A stretch of 64,000 nucleotides of DNA from DASVTU01 sp036387415 (GCA_036387415.1 DASVTU010000039.1:310001-374000), one strand, 5' to 3'; shown: positions 50,891 to 59,732, counted from the first letter of the stretch. Numbers and translations: made by a program. The notes: generated from the sequence alone by a model not told the origin.

Positions 50891-50893
50891 TGA

Positions 50894-51628
50894 TTATCGT
50901 TTGACGAAGAGATAGTTGGGGTTCTTGGCTGCCACGTCGTACTTGCCGGAGGCTTTGACCTCTTCGATGACGCGTTTGACCTCCCACGTGGAACTATCCG
51001 CCGAATCGTCGAAGAGGATGAAGCCGCCGCGCTCAAGAAATTCGTCGGCGTTTTCGTAATCGCGTCGTGCGAATTCGTAAGAGTGGTTGCCGTCGATGTA
51101 ACAGAAACTCAAAGCGCCGCCGAGTGTGACGGGTCGGTCAAATACGTCGCTGACGTGCGCCGCCTTGCGCCATGCGTCGAAAAACTCGTCTGAGAACATC
51201 TCTATCGTGTAGGGCAAATCCACGCGGCTAAACATCTGCACGTTTCGCATGTAGCTCTCTTTGACGAACTGCCGATACTCGCCGTGCGTGATGCCTAAAT
51301 CGTCGAGCATGGAGCTTTTGTGCGTGTTCTCGAACTCCCAGCGGTCGCAATTGAACAACCTGTTTTTGATGTTGTGTTTCTTTTTGTAGTAAGTGATGAA
51401 GTTGGTCGAAAGTCCGCAGAAAGAACCGATTTCGAGCATCGGGGCATCGCTCGGCAGATTCCGCATCACGTAGTCGAAGCAGTAATGATTGCCTCTTTCG
51501 AGCATGCCGGCGTTGGCGAAGGAGAGCCAATCGGTCGTCGAGTCAGACTGGTCTGTCAGTAGAATCTGCTGCTCGGAATCTATGATGCGCGCCACTTTTC
51601 GCAAGGCTCTAGCGGCAAAATGTTTCAT
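50894..51628 (-). CDS. Class I SAM-dependent methyltransferase
   Basis: About 244 residues from the ATG at 51628 (GGTGA just before it). LEIGSFCGLSTNFITYYKK is motif I; CYIDGNHSYEFARRDYENAD and GGFILFDDSADSST match the O-methyltransferase type-24 family used for small molecules and sugars. It is convergent with the plus-strand glycan genes and may be the last member of that locus. A GTG three codons upstream is an alternative start. Confidence 0.82.
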   Translation of the reverse strand: MKHFAARALRKVARIIDSEQQILLTDQSDSTTDWLSFANAGMLERGNHYCFDYVMRNLPSDAPMLEIGSFCGLSTNFITYYKKKHNIKNRLFNCDRWEFENTHKSSMLDDLGITHGEYRQFVKESYMRNVQMFSRVDLPYTIEMFSDEFFDAWRKAAHVSDVFDRPVTLGGALSFCYIDGNHSYEFARRDYENADEFLERGGFILFDDSADSSTWEVKRVIEEVKASGKYDVAAKNPNYLFVKR

Positions 51629-51750
51629 TGTGTTCACCGTCGATATTTTATAATGTCAGAGCATGTGTGGGGATTGGTTAGAGTAAACGCATCGGGTTGA
51701 TTCTGCAACGTTGCACCTGAGCGATTGTGTGTCCGGGCGAACGCGACTCC

Positions 51751-51759
51751 TGCTATACT
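51751..51759 (+). promoter_or_regulatory. Candidate extended -10 promoter of the herA-like gene
   Basis: TGCTATACT (51751-51759). Transcription would begin near 51766, supporting translation from the GTG at 51814 rather than from the longer frame that begins at 51727. Confidence 0.55.
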
Positions 51760-51813
51760 GCAATCCTGATTTGCCCGAAGCGACCGACTATCTCGACCGG
51801 ACGGATTTATTCT

Positions 51814-53526
51814 GTGAATTCGGAAAATACAACCGCTGACCTCCTGACCGGCACTGTGAAAGGGCCGGGCGAACGCCCACACGAATATCTCTTTATCACC
51901 GCCGACCATGCACGCGCACGCATCGGCGAATTCGTCTACTACACGGCGCACGACGGCATGGAAGAACGTCGCATCATCGGCAACATCACATCGCGTCGTC
52001 TGGTGCGTAATCTGCCCGACGCTTTTCTCTCCGACCCCGAAACGCCACCCGCTATCGTCTCTGCGCTCATCGGTCTCGACGGCGAAGGTTGTGAGTTGTA
52101 TGAGATTACGGTGGAGACCATCGGCTACTTCAGCCGCACGCTCGGCGATTTCGTCAACCCGCGTATTCCGCCGCGCGCGGGCGACCCCGTACTGCTCGCT
52201 TCTTCGGAGACGCTGGCGGGCGTTCTCTCGTCGCGTCGCGCGGGCGACACTGGCGCGGCGCACATCGGCAGTCTGCTGACGCGCAACGCGGGCGAAGTGC
52301 CCGTCGTGCTCTCCATCAAGGATGTCGTCTCGACGCACCTGGCGATTCTCGCTTCGACGGGCGCGGGCAAGTCTTACACGGCGGGCGTCATCGTCGAAGA
52401 GTTGATGCGGCCATACAATCGCGCGTCGGTGCTCATCGTTGACCCGCACGGCGAATACGACACGCTGCGCTCCATCGAAGGCGACGAGCGTTTTCACGAA
52501 GCACGCGACGGATATCAACCCGAAGTCAAAATCTACACACACGACCGCGTGCGCGTGCGCTTCTCTTCGCTCACCGAAGCCGACATCAAATATCTCCTAC
52601 CCGAAGGCACTTCCGACAAGATGCTCCACTATCTCTCGCAAGCCTTTCGCAAACTCACGGCGAGCGAACGCGGCGCGCGTGGACTGTGGGGCTATCACGA
52701 TTTGCGCGATGCGGTGACGGCTGAGAAGTACGGCGAGGAGAACGAGCGCGGCGGCGGTTCGGGTGGCAACGTCAGTTCGATTGATGCTCTGCTGTGGCGT
52801 CTTGACAATCGTTTCGACCGTCCAGATTCCATCTTTTCAGACAACGAACATATCCCGCTCATGGAACTGTTCAAACCCGGTCGCTGCACCGTGCTGCAAC
52901 TCTCGGACATCGAACAGCACGAACAGCAAGTGGTCGTGGCGACGCTCCTCAGACGCGTCAACAAGGCGCGCATGATGAGTGTGCGCGGCGAAGCAGAACC
53001 GCACAGCGACAACTTTCTTCCCTATCCCGTCTTCACATTGCTGGAAGAAGCGCATCGCTTCGCGCCCGCCGGGCAGACCGTCGTTTCGACCAACATCTTG
53101 AAGCAGATTCTTTCGGAGGGACGCAAGTTCGGCGTCGGCATCGGACTGATTACGCAACGCCCCGGCAAACTCGACCAAGATGTGCTCTCGCAATGCATGA
53201 CGCAGGTCATCATGCGAATCGTCAACCCGATTGACCAGGACACGGTGGCGAAATCGGTCGAAGGCGCGGGGCGTCAACTCCTGAACGAACTGCCTGCGCT
53301 GACGAAGGGGCAAGCGGTGATTAGCGGCGTCGGCGTCAACACGCCCGTCATGTGCCGCGTCCGCGAACGACTCACGCGACACGGCGGCGAAACCTTCGAC
53401 GCGCCCGACGAGTGGGCACGCTGGCACACGGAGAGCGCGCGTCGCAGCCGCGAGCAGGATAACGCCGTGCTCGTCGCGCCCGAACCGAAAAAGAAGGTCG
53501 AAAAATTTCGCGGCATCCAGATTTGA
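51814..53526 (+). CDS. herA: HerA-like DNA translocase ATPase
   Basis: The product has 570 residues from a GTG at 51814. A beta-barrel-like N-terminal part (HAS-barrel, about 1-150) is followed by a FtsK/HerA-type ATPase: Walker A LASTGAGKSYTAGV, the downstream VLIVDPHGEYDTL, Walker B VFTLLEEAHRFAP, sensor region GIGLITQRPGKLDQDVLSQC and NPIDQDTVAKS. HerA forms hexamers and with the nuclease NurA resects DNA ends in archaea and some bacteria. No nurA is next to it here. It belongs to neither the glycan nor the stress module. Confidence 0.9.
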   Translation: MNSENTTADLLTGTVKGPGERPHEYLFITADHARARIGEFVYYTAHDGMEERRIIGNITSRRLVRNLPDAFLSDPETPPAIVSALIGLDGEGCELYEITVETIGYFSRTLGDFVNPRIPPRAGDPVLLASSETLAGVLSSRRAGDTGAAHIGSLLTRNAGEVPVVLSIKDVVSTHLAILASTGAGKSYTAGVIVEELMRPYNRASVLIVDPHGEYDTLRSIEGDERFHEARDGYQPEVKIYTHDRVRVRFSSLTEADIKYLLPEGTSDKMLHYLSQAFRKLTASERGARGLWGYHDLRDAVTAEKYGEENERGGGSGGNVSSIDALLWRLDNRFDRPDSIFSDNEHIPLMELFKPGRCTVLQLSDIEQHEQQVVVATLLRRVNKARMMSVRGEAEPHSDNFLPYPVFTLLEEAHRFAPAGQTVVSTNILKQILSEGRKFGVGIGLITQRPGKLDQDVLSQCMTQVIMRIVNPIDQDTVAKSVEGAGRQLLNELPALTKGQAVISGVGVNTPVMCRVRERLTRHGGETFDAPDEWARWHTESARRSREQDNAVLVAPEPKKKVEKFRGIQI

Positions 53527-53628
53527 CGATTGATGGATTCGGATTCGACGACGAATCTCCGTCCATCCGAAGTCGCGCACGCCTTATTCGTTTCAATAAT
53601 TCAAACAAGAGACACAGGAGCAAAAGGC

Positions 53629-54804
53629 ATGGATTTCTGCGTCAAGTCGGTCGGTCGCATTGTGTCGCTGTTGGTCTTGACGTGCGTCGTCGCCCCGTCA
53701 ACATTCGCACAGTCGCTCTTTGAGATGCCGGAGGGCGCGGTCGAGACGCGTTGGGCGAGCGGAGAGAATCCGAAGGGCGAACGGGGCAAGGGCGGGCAGG
53801 CCAACGGCGGTCGCAAAGGTGCGCCGACGGTTGCCATCAAGGCGGGCGAGAGTCGCGTCTTGGCGGAAGCGTCGGGCGTGAGCGGCACTTTGCGGCGCAT
53901 CTGGATGACGTTTCCCGACCGCAGCCCGCGCATGCTCCGTAGTCTACGCATCGACATCTACTGGGACGGCGCAAGGACTCCGGCAGTGAGCGCGCCGCTC
54001 GGAGATTTCTTCGGCGTCGGATTGGGACAGACCACCGTTTTCCAGTCGGCGCTTTTCTCGAACCCAGAAGGACGTAGCTTTAACTGCGTCATCCCGATGC
54101 CCTTCAAGACGGGCATGCGCGTCGTCATGACGAACGAATCGGACACGAATCTCGACGAGCTTTTCTACGATGTGGACTACACGCTCGGCGACCGCCACCG
54201 TCCAAGCATGCTCTACTTCCACGCGCATTATCGACGCGAAAACCCGACGCGGCTTCAGCAGGATTATGAGTTGCTGCCGCGCGTCGAGGGCCGCGGGCGC
54301 TACCTCGGCACCAACATCGGCGTCATCGTCAATCAGAAGACTTACTTCAATACGTGGTGGGGCGAGGGCGAAGTCAAAATCTACTTGGACGGCGACCGCC
54401 AGCTACCGACGCTGAGCGGCACGGGCGCGGAAGACTACATCGGCACAGCATGGGGACAGGGACAGTTCGCGCACGATTTTCAGGGCAGCCCCATCGCTGA
54501 CGAGAAGAACATGCGGTGGTGCTTCTATCGCTATCACATCCCCGACCCCATCTACTTCTACCGCGACGTGCGCGTCACGATTCAGCAAATCGGTTATCTC
54601 GCGCCGCACAGCCGCGAGGCAATCGTGCGTGCGGGTCGGCGTCTCTATCGCGCAGGCCCCGGCCTCGTCGAAATGGACACGTCGAAGGACGGCAAGTTCG
54701 AGCGCGAAGACGACTATTCGAGTTGCACCTATTTTTATCTCGACAGACCGGAGAACCGCCTGCCGCCGCTCGCCCCCGTTAACAAAAGGACGGAAGGACT
54801 CTGA
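53629..54804 (+). CDS. Secreted DUF2961 (GH172) family glycosidase-like protein
   Basis: The product has 391 residues from the ATG at 53629, with AGGAG eight bases before it. A signal peptide covers residues 1-26 (SLLVLTCVVAPSTFAQ). The DUF2961 body follows: SGTLRRIWMTFPDR, the substrate-side GDFFGVGLGQ and FNCVIPMPF, then two segments carrying the expected catalytic Glu pair, WWGEGEVKIYLDGD and LSGTGAEDYIGTAWG. Known GH172 members cleave fructofuranosidic or arabinofuranosidic linkages. It is probably periplasmic; the target glycan is unknown. Confidence 0.87.
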   Translation: MDFCVKSVGRIVSLLVLTCVVAPSTFAQSLFEMPEGAVETRWASGENPKGERGKGGQANGGRKGAPTVAIKAGESRVLAEASGVSGTLRRIWMTFPDRSPRMLRSLRIDIYWDGARTPAVSAPLGDFFGVGLGQTTVFQSALFSNPEGRSFNCVIPMPFKTGMRVVMTNESDTNLDELFYDVDYTLGDRHRPSMLYFHAHYRRENPTRLQQDYELLPRVEGRGRYLGTNIGVIVNQKTYFNTWWGEGEVKIYLDGDRQLPTLSGTGAEDYIGTAWGQGQFAHDFQGSPIADEKNMRWCFYRYHIPDPIYFYRDVRVTIQQIGYLAPHSREAIVRAGRRLYRAGPGLVEMDTSKDGKFEREDDYSSCTYFYLDRPENRLPPLAPVNKRTEGL

Positions 54805-54879
54805 GCGGGAGGCGTTTCTAAAGCCTTCCACCACCCGCCAGCCTTCAAGCGTCTCTGTTTTGTAGCGAGAGGTCGGGTC

Positions 54880-55116
54880 TCATTTCGAGATGTGAATCTC
54901 TTCCATCTCTTTGTGGTTGCGAACGAAGTAAGCGACCGCGCAAATGCACGCGATGATGGCCGCCGCGATGGCAAGCCACAGGTGGTTCGTGCCAGCCCAC
55001 ATGTCGGGTAGCCCGCGCTCGTTTTTGAACGTCGCAAACGCAGCAAACTGCCAGATCGCGACTACGAAAGCTATCAGACCAAGCACAGCAACGAGAATGT
55101 CCGTCATGCTCTTCAT
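54880..55116 (-). CDS. Small two-helix membrane protein
   Basis: The 78-residue product has two hydrophobic segments (ILVAVLGLIAFVVAIWQFAA and NHLWLAIAAAIIACICAVAY), a short loop NERGLPDMWAGT and a charged tail. GGAGG lies six bases before the ATG, which argues for a real gene. No family recognised. It is convergent with the GH172 gene; a possible stem GCGGG-AGGC/GCCT-CCCGC lies at 54805-54838 between them. Confidence 0.65.
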   Translation of the reverse strand: MKSMTDILVAVLGLIAFVVAIWQFAAFATFKNERGLPDMWAGTNHLWLAIAAAIIACICAVAYFVRNHKEMEEIHISK

Positions 55117-55478
55117 AGAAATCCTCCGGCATTCGTCAGAATTGGTTTGAACTAGAAACTAATCTCGCAGACAGGATGGTCGCGTTCGGCGTCCGAGACG
55201 CCTCGCGGCGCGTGTCTTTCGTGTAAGAAAACTTCCCTCTCAAAACTACGAAAGCGACTCGCGTAAAGTTCGCTCGCGGAAGTTTCCTGCTCAGACCACG
55301 TTTGAACCTGAAACCACGCTCGCACGGAACGCTTCACTCTCCACCGTCCAGGCGCCTGAGATTCGGCGGACGAGTCGCGCAACTATTTTACATCCTTCGT
55401 CAACTCAGGAAATTTTTCGACACGCAGGCGCTCGCAATCCACGGTCGGAGGCGACGGCGTGCGAAGTGTGAAAATCCA
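55117..55478. other. Intergenic region without recognised gene
   Basis: The stretch contains only a TTG-initiated 76-codon frame on the minus strand with no family match. It presumably holds the promoter of the small membrane protein gene, but I see no convincing -10/-35 pair. Confidence 0.5.
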
Positions 55479-55507
55479 TTGACTTGAGGCCGTAGCGGGA
55501 ATATTGT
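55479..55507 (+). promoter_or_regulatory. Promoter of the 55648 gene
   Basis: TTGACT (55479-55484), 17 bases, TATTGT (55502-55507). Transcription would begin near 55514, directly at the first base-paired segment of the leader. Confidence 0.6.
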
Positions 55508-55512
55508 GTGCG

Positions 55513-55626
55513 CCACCTATCAAGGGTTTCAAGCCATCTCCGGTGACTGCGAGGTGGCTCTCACCTCTTCCGCCGGACACAAACGGCAATCCCCACTGCG
55601 ATTCGCCTGAAAATCGCAGGGTTTTT
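55513..55626 (+). promoter_or_regulatory. Leader with mutually exclusive stems and a terminator hairpin
   Basis: CCACCT (55513-55518) can pair with AGGTGG (55552-55557); the same strand can instead form GAGGTG (55551-55556) with CACCTC (55562-55567). GCCG/CGGC (55572-55575, 55584-55587) follows. Then CTGCGATT (55596-55603) pairs with AATCGCAG (55612-55619) and is followed by GGTTTTT: a terminator-like hairpin placed 22 bases before the ATG. This is the layout of a transcription attenuator or riboswitch. Known aptamer consensus sequences that I can recall do not fit. Confidence 0.5.
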
Positions 55627-55647
55627 CTCGGAAGGAGAAACCAGAAA

Positions 55648-56211
55648 ATGTTGCTGCAAATCGAGAGACGTTACAACCGTTTTCCATTCATTATTTCAAC
55701 TCTGATTGTGGTCGCCGCGTCGTCGGCAATCGTCGTTTCCAGCGCACGCGCGAGTGCCTCCGTGCAAAAAAACGCCAACTCCAAAACCACCGCAAACAAG
55801 ACTGCCGAGGCAAGCAAGACCACTTCTGCCGCCGTCGGCGAGGTGGATGAACCGCCGTTTCGTGAATATAAGGGCGTGCGTCTCGGCATGAGCGCAGACG
55901 AGGCGCGCAAGAAACTCGGCGACCCCGCAGACAAGAGCGACGCGCAGGATTTCTACGCCTTCTCCGACCAAGAGACGGCGCAGGTCTTCTACGACGCGTC
56001 GAAGAAAGTCTCCGCGCTGGCGATAGTTTTCGTCGGCAAACAGGCCAACGCGCCGACGGCTAAGACGGTGCTCGGCATGGACGTCGAAGCCAAAGACGAC
56101 GGCTCGGTTCACCGCCTCGAACGCTTCCCCAAAGCGGGCTACTGGATTTCCTACAGCCGTACGGCGGGCGACTCCCCACTCGTTACCATCACGATGCAGA
56201 AAATGCCGTAG
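55648..56211 (+). CDS. Secreted SmpA/BamE-like small protein
   Basis: The product has 187 residues from the ATG at 55648, with GGAAGGAG upstream. A hydrophobic N-terminal segment (FIISTLIVVAASSAIVVSSA, residues about 14-33) acts as signal or anchor, followed by a Lys/Thr/Ala-rich linker to residue 68. The folded part begins YKGVRLGMSADEARKKLGDP, the two-helix start typical of SmpA/BamE-like domains, and continues with beta strands (AQVFYDASKKVSALAIVFVG). Periplasmic protein of unknown function, under control of an attenuator-like leader. Confidence 0.65.
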   Translation: MLLQIERRYNRFPFIISTLIVVAASSAIVVSSARASASVQKNANSKTTANKTAEASKTTSAAVGEVDEPPFREYKGVRLGMSADEARKKLGDPADKSDAQDFYAFSDQETAQVFYDASKKVSALAIVFVGKQANAPTAKTVLGMDVEAKDDGSVHRLERFPKAGYWISYSRTAGDSPLVTITMQKMP

Positions 56212-56326
56212 CAACCATCGACCGAGCCGTCACGCGAAGACTCCGGTATCAAAACAGCCGCTACGCCCGACACATCCCCGGCCACTTTTTGAACCAATTG
56301 TGCAGAAGGCTTGCGACCTTCGTGAA

Positions 56327-56369
56327 AATCCCACGTCAGAGTCTTGAAGGCTGGCGTGGGATTCTTTCT
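56327..56369 (+). terminator. Terminator of the 55648 gene
   Basis: AATCCCACGTCA (56327-56338) pairs with TGGCGTGGGATT (56352-56363) with one G-U pair, followed by CTTTCT. The rest of 56212-56326 shows nothing recognisable. Confidence 0.65.
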
Positions 56370-56422
56370 GCTTGCGCTTCTGGAAGCTACGCGCGGACAG
56401 CCGTGCGCGGGGCGGGCGCGAG

Positions 56423-56450
56423 TTGCTTTTCCGTCCCGCGATGTTAAGAT
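56423..56450 (+). promoter_or_regulatory. Candidate promoter of the rsb module
   Basis: TTGCTT (56423-56428), 16 bases, TAAGAT (56445-56450); leader about 120 bases to rsbR. Confidence 0.45.
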
Positions 56451-56576
56451 ACTGCATTGTTTCACCCGCACTATGAGAGTTGAGCGGTTCTCCCAAATTC
56501 CTTCAGTTTGATTTGATTTTTGGTAGGTGTCGCGCCGTTTGTGTTGCTGGCGGCGTGTGCCGAGCGAGGAATTAAG

Positions 56577-57620
56577 ATGACGGATAACAGTGTGCCATCG
56601 AGTCAGGCGTCGCTTCGCATCGTCGATTTACTTTCGACGCGGCGCGACGAAATTCTCAATCTCTGGATTGCCGGTCGTCTCGAATCGGACGACTTCCGCG
56701 ACGAACTCATCACCAAAATAGATTTACGAAATCAATCGCGTCAGATTGTCGAGATGCTGGCGCGTTCCATCCGCGAGGCGGGCGAGGCCGATTTCGAGCA
56801 TCCGGCGTTTGACGACCTGCGCGACTTTCTCAACGAGATTTCGCGCATGCGCGCCGTCAAAGGCTACACGCCGATGGAGAATGCCACCTACATTCTCTCT
56901 CTGCGCGATGTGGTGATTCCGTTGCTCGCCGAGGAGTTCGAGGGGAGCAGCGAGTCGCTCGTCCGCGAGATGAACTACTTCACGCGCCTCTTAGACAAGA
57001 TGGGTCTGGTGATGGTCGATAACTACATCCGTTCGCGCGAGGAGATTATCCACCAGCAACGCGCCGACATGATGGAACTCTCCACGCCCGTCATCAAAGT
57101 CTGGGACAAAATCCTGACCCTGCCCATTATCGGCACACTGGATTCGCGCCGCGCGCAGATGATGATGGAAGCACTGCTGCAAAAGATTGTGGAAACCAGT
57201 TCGACCATCGCCATTCTCGACATCACGGGTGTCCGCACGATGGACACGCTCGTCGCCAATCATCTCATCAAGACCGTCACGGCAGCGCGTCTGATGGGCG
57301 CGCGTTGTATCCTGACGGGCGTCTCGCCAGCCATCGCGCAGACGATGGTGCAACTCGGCATCGACCTCTCGCAGATTACCACCCGCGCGCAGATGTCCGA
57401 CGGCATCAAGCTCGCATTGGAGATGATTGGACGCGCCGTAGTCTCTGCCAAAGCATTGTCGCAGGCGGCCAACGGTGCCGCTGATGCGGCAAACGCGGCG
57501 GCGCAGAAAGCATCCGCCCTCGCCGCGCATGGAACGAGCATTACGGAGAGCAACCGTCAACGCGAAAAGGAGACCAAAAGCTTCTTCTCGCCCATGCCTC
57601 CGAACGATATTCAACAATAG
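56577..57620 (+). CDS. rsbR: RsbR-type stressosome scaffold protein with STAS domain
   Basis: The product has 347 residues from the ATG at 56577 (GAGGA six bases before it). The N-terminal 160 residues form a helical sensor domain like RsbRD_N, followed by the linker helix IRSREEIIHQQRADMMEL and the STAS domain from about 170 to 285. Both phosphorylation sites known from Bacillus RsbR are present: Thr224 in VRTMDTLVANH and Thr256 in AIAQTMVQLG. An Ala-rich tail (SQAANGAADAANAAAQKASA) extends beyond the domain. It should form the stressosome core with RsbS. Confidence 0.92.
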   Translation: MTDNSVPSSQASLRIVDLLSTRRDEILNLWIAGRLESDDFRDELITKIDLRNQSRQIVEMLARSIREAGEADFEHPAFDDLRDFLNEISRMRAVKGYTPMENATYILSLRDVVIPLLAEEFEGSSESLVREMNYFTRLLDKMGLVMVDNYIRSREEIIHQQRADMMELSTPVIKVWDKILTLPIIGTLDSRRAQMMMEALLQKIVETSSTIAILDITGVRTMDTLVANHLIKTVTAARLMGARCILTGVSPAIAQTMVQLGIDLSQITTRAQMSDGIKLALEMIGRAVVSAKALSQAANGAADAANAAAQKASALAAHGTSITESNRQREKETKSFFSPMPPNDIQQ

Positions 57621-57698
57621 CAGAGGCGCGCATCACATGTTGCAGGAGACGCGCGCGTCGCTATTCAGACCCGACATTTTGGAAGAAACGAGAAATCT

Positions 57699-58127
57699 AT
57701 GGAAGGCTCACGCATACCGATTCTGAAAGTTGGCCGTGTGTTGATTGTCCCGATACAGTTCGACATGGACGACCAGACGGTGATGCTTTTGCAGGAGCGC
57801 ATTCTCTCCGAACTCGAACGAACGGGCGCACGTGGCGTGCTCATCGACATCTCGCTCTTGGAGATGGTCGATTCGTTCATCGGTCGCGTGCTCTCGGACA
57901 TCGCGGCGATGGCTCGCATCATGGACGCGCGTACGGTGGTCGTCGGCATGCAACCGGCGGTCGCCATCACGCTCGTCGAGTTGGGTCTCGAACTGCGTGG
58001 CGTCGATACGGTCTTGAACGTAGACGAAGGCATCAAACTGCTGCGGAGCGAATTTGGCATCGACGACGAAGACGATGCTGGTAACAGGGAGTTGAGCGGG
58101 CTTGCCGAGCAAATCAATCGCTCTTGA
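57699..58127 (+). CDS. rsbS: RsbS-type anti-sigma-factor antagonist (STAS)
   Basis: The 142-residue STAS protein starts SRIPILKVGRVLIVPIQ. The phosphorylated serine of RsbS is Ser59 in LIDISLLEMVDSFIGRVL, the same position as in Bacillus. The C-terminal 25 residues (GIDDEDDAGNRELSG) are acidic and beyond the standard fold. Its end overlaps the start of rsbT by 26 bases, so the two are coupled. Confidence 0.93.
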   Translation: MEGSRIPILKVGRVLIVPIQFDMDDQTVMLLQERILSELERTGARGVLIDISLLEMVDSFIGRVLSDIAAMARIMDARTVVVGMQPAVAITLVELGLELRGVDTVLNVDEGIKLLRSEFGIDDEDDAGNRELSGLAEQINRS

Positions 58128-58500
58128 GGGTGAACGCGATATTTCCATCGCGCGTAACGAGGTGCGTGCGCTCGCCGTCGCGCTCGGCTTTCGCCTGATT
58201 GACCAGACGCGACTCGTCACCGTCACTTCGGAACTCGCGCGCAACGTCGTTAAGTATGGCGGTCGCGGGCGCATGATTGCACAGCCGACGCAAAACGCAC
58301 AGGGACACAACGGCCTGCGTCTCATTTTTGAAGACGCAGGCCCCGGCATCCCTGACATCAATGCGGCCATGCGCGACGGCTTCACGACGGGTCGCGGCCT
58401 CGGCAAAGGCTTGCCGGGGTCGAAACGTCTGGTACACGAATTCCAAATCGAATCGGAACCGGGGCGCGGCACGCGCGTCATCATCGTGCGCTGGACATAA
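58102..58500 (+). CDS. rsbT: RsbT-type serine/threonine switch kinase
   Basis: The 132-residue GHKL ATPase has the N box ELARNVVKYGGRG, G1 DAGPGIPDINAAM and G2 TGRGLGKGLPGSKRL. RsbT phosphorylates RsbS and RsbR under stress and then activates a phosphatase or other partner. The start is a TTG with GGGAG ten bases before it, inside the end of rsbS. No RsbU-type phosphatase gene follows; the next gene carries its own RsbT-like domain. Confidence 0.92.
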   Translation: MPSKSIALEGERDISIARNEVRALAVALGFRLIDQTRLVTVTSELARNVVKYGGRGRMIAQPTQNAQGHNGLRLIFEDAGPGIPDINAAMRDGFTTGRGLGKGLPGSKRLVHEFQIESEPGRGTRVIIVRWT

Positions 58501-58502
58501 AG

Positions 58503-58583
58503 CGCAGAGGTCAGAGGCTAGAGGTTGGAGGTCGGTTTTTTGGCTTTTTACTAACATCTAAGCTCTGACCTCTAACCTCTGTC
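58503..58583. repeat. Class I inverted tandem-unit element
   Basis: Left arm CGCAGAGGTCAGAGGCTAGA and on to GGTTGGAGGTC, right arm GCTCTGACCTCTAACCTCTG, unit AGAGGTC. It ends six bases before the GTG start of the next gene, replacing a normal ribosome-binding site. Confidence 0.85.
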
Positions 58584-58588
58584 TTTTT

Positions 58589-59644
58589 GTGAGAATCATT
58601 CATTCACAGCAGATTCGTGATGAGGGCGAGGTGGGAGCCGCGCGCCGTGCGGTTCATCGTTTCGCGTCGGCACTCGGTTTTAGCGAGCACGAATTGTCGG
58701 AAATTGACATCGTGATGCAGGAGATTGGCACGAACGCCGCGCGTTATGCGTCCGGGGATGGCGGCACGATTCACTGGACGATTCCGCACGGCGGCGAACC
58801 GGGTCTGGAACTTTTTTACACCGACAAGGGGCCGGGCATTTACGATATCGACCGCGCAGTGCGCGACGGTGTTTCGACGAGCGGGAGTCTGGGCGTCGGC
58901 CTCGGCGCGGTACGTCGTCTGATGGACGAATTCGATGTCTATTCCACCGTCCATAACACGACGGCGCGACTCTCGCGCACACGACGCACGACGCACGGCA
59001 CGGCGCTGCTCGGTCGCAAGTACGTCGCCGCGACGCGTCCGTTCACCAAGAACAACGAGAGCGATGTGCGGACGCGTGGCATCGGCGTGTGGAGTCGTCC
59101 GCGCCCGCGCGAGGAGGTCAACGGCGACGCCTATTTCATCAAAGAGCATGGCGCGCAAGTGATGTTCGCGGTGGTTGACGGTCTCGGTCATGGACGCGGG
59201 GCGCATGCTGCGTCAGCCGTTGCGCTCGACTCTCTGGAACAATGGGCGGGCGAGCCGCTGGAAGAGGTTTTCTGGGCGACGCACGGGGTCTTGCGCGCGA
59301 CGCGCGGCGCGGTGATGGGCGCGTGTGTGGTGGACAGAAAAGCGGAGGCTTTTTACTATGCGGGCATTGGCAACGTCGAAACGCGCGTCTTCAATGCGCC
59401 CGAATCGATTCGGCCTATCCCGAACAACGGCACGCTCGGCATGCGTCTCGCCAATGTTCGCGTCTGGAAACATCGTTGGGCTGACGGCGCGACCATCGTC
59501 ATCGCATCCGACGGCTTGAGCGCACGTTGGGACATCAACGCGTATCCCGGACTGCTCCAAAAGAGTCCGCAGATGCTCGCAGGCATCCTCGTCCGCGACT
59601 ACGCACGCGAGACAGACGACGCCACCGTGCTCGTCGCACGATAG
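58589..59644 (+). CDS. Fusion of an RsbT-like ATPase with a PP2C/SpoIIE-type phosphatase (RsbX-like)
   Basis: The 351-residue protein has two domains. Residues 1-135 are a GHKL switch-kinase domain: N box EIGTNAARYASGDGG, G1 DKGPGIYDIDRAV, G2 SLGVGLGAVRRLMDEF. Residues about 160-351 are a PP2C-type phosphatase with metal-binding aspartates in VNGDAYFI, AVVDGLGHGRGAHA and ETDDATVLVAR. In Bacillus, RsbX removes phosphate from RsbR/RsbS; here phosphatase and kinase-like domains are in one chain. Starts with GTG; the region before it is a repeat arm. Confidence 0.9.
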   Translation: MRIIHSQQIRDEGEVGAARRAVHRFASALGFSEHELSEIDIVMQEIGTNAARYASGDGGTIHWTIPHGGEPGLELFYTDKGPGIYDIDRAVRDGVSTSGSLGVGLGAVRRLMDEFDVYSTVHNTTARLSRTRRTTHGTALLGRKYVAATRPFTKNNESDVRTRGIGVWSRPRPREEVNGDAYFIKEHGAQVMFAVVDGLGHGRGAHAASAVALDSLEQWAGEPLEEVFWATHGVLRATRGAVMGACVVDRKAEAFYYAGIGNVETRVFNAPESIRPIPNNGTLGMRLANVRVWKHRWADGATIVIASDGLSARWDINAYPGLLQKSPQMLAGILVRDYARETDDATVLVAR

Positions 59645-59649
59645 ATTCA

Positions 59650-59722
59650 AGGGGAAAGGGTTAAACGGGGAAAGACGAAAGGGGAACAAACATCTTCCCA
59701 TTTTCCTTTTTAACGTTTGCCC
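59650..59722. repeat. Class H inverted tandem-unit element (H3)
   Basis: AAGGGGAAAGGGTTAAACGG on the left and TTTTCCTTTTTAACGTTTGC on the right are imperfect reverse complements. Core: ACAAACATCTTCCC. Confidence 0.8.
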
Positions 59723-59732
59723 AGTATTTGAT

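Noticed and set aside
55152..55382. 76-codon frame on the minus strand
   Set aside because: TTG start, no family features, no neighbour support; treated as intergenic.
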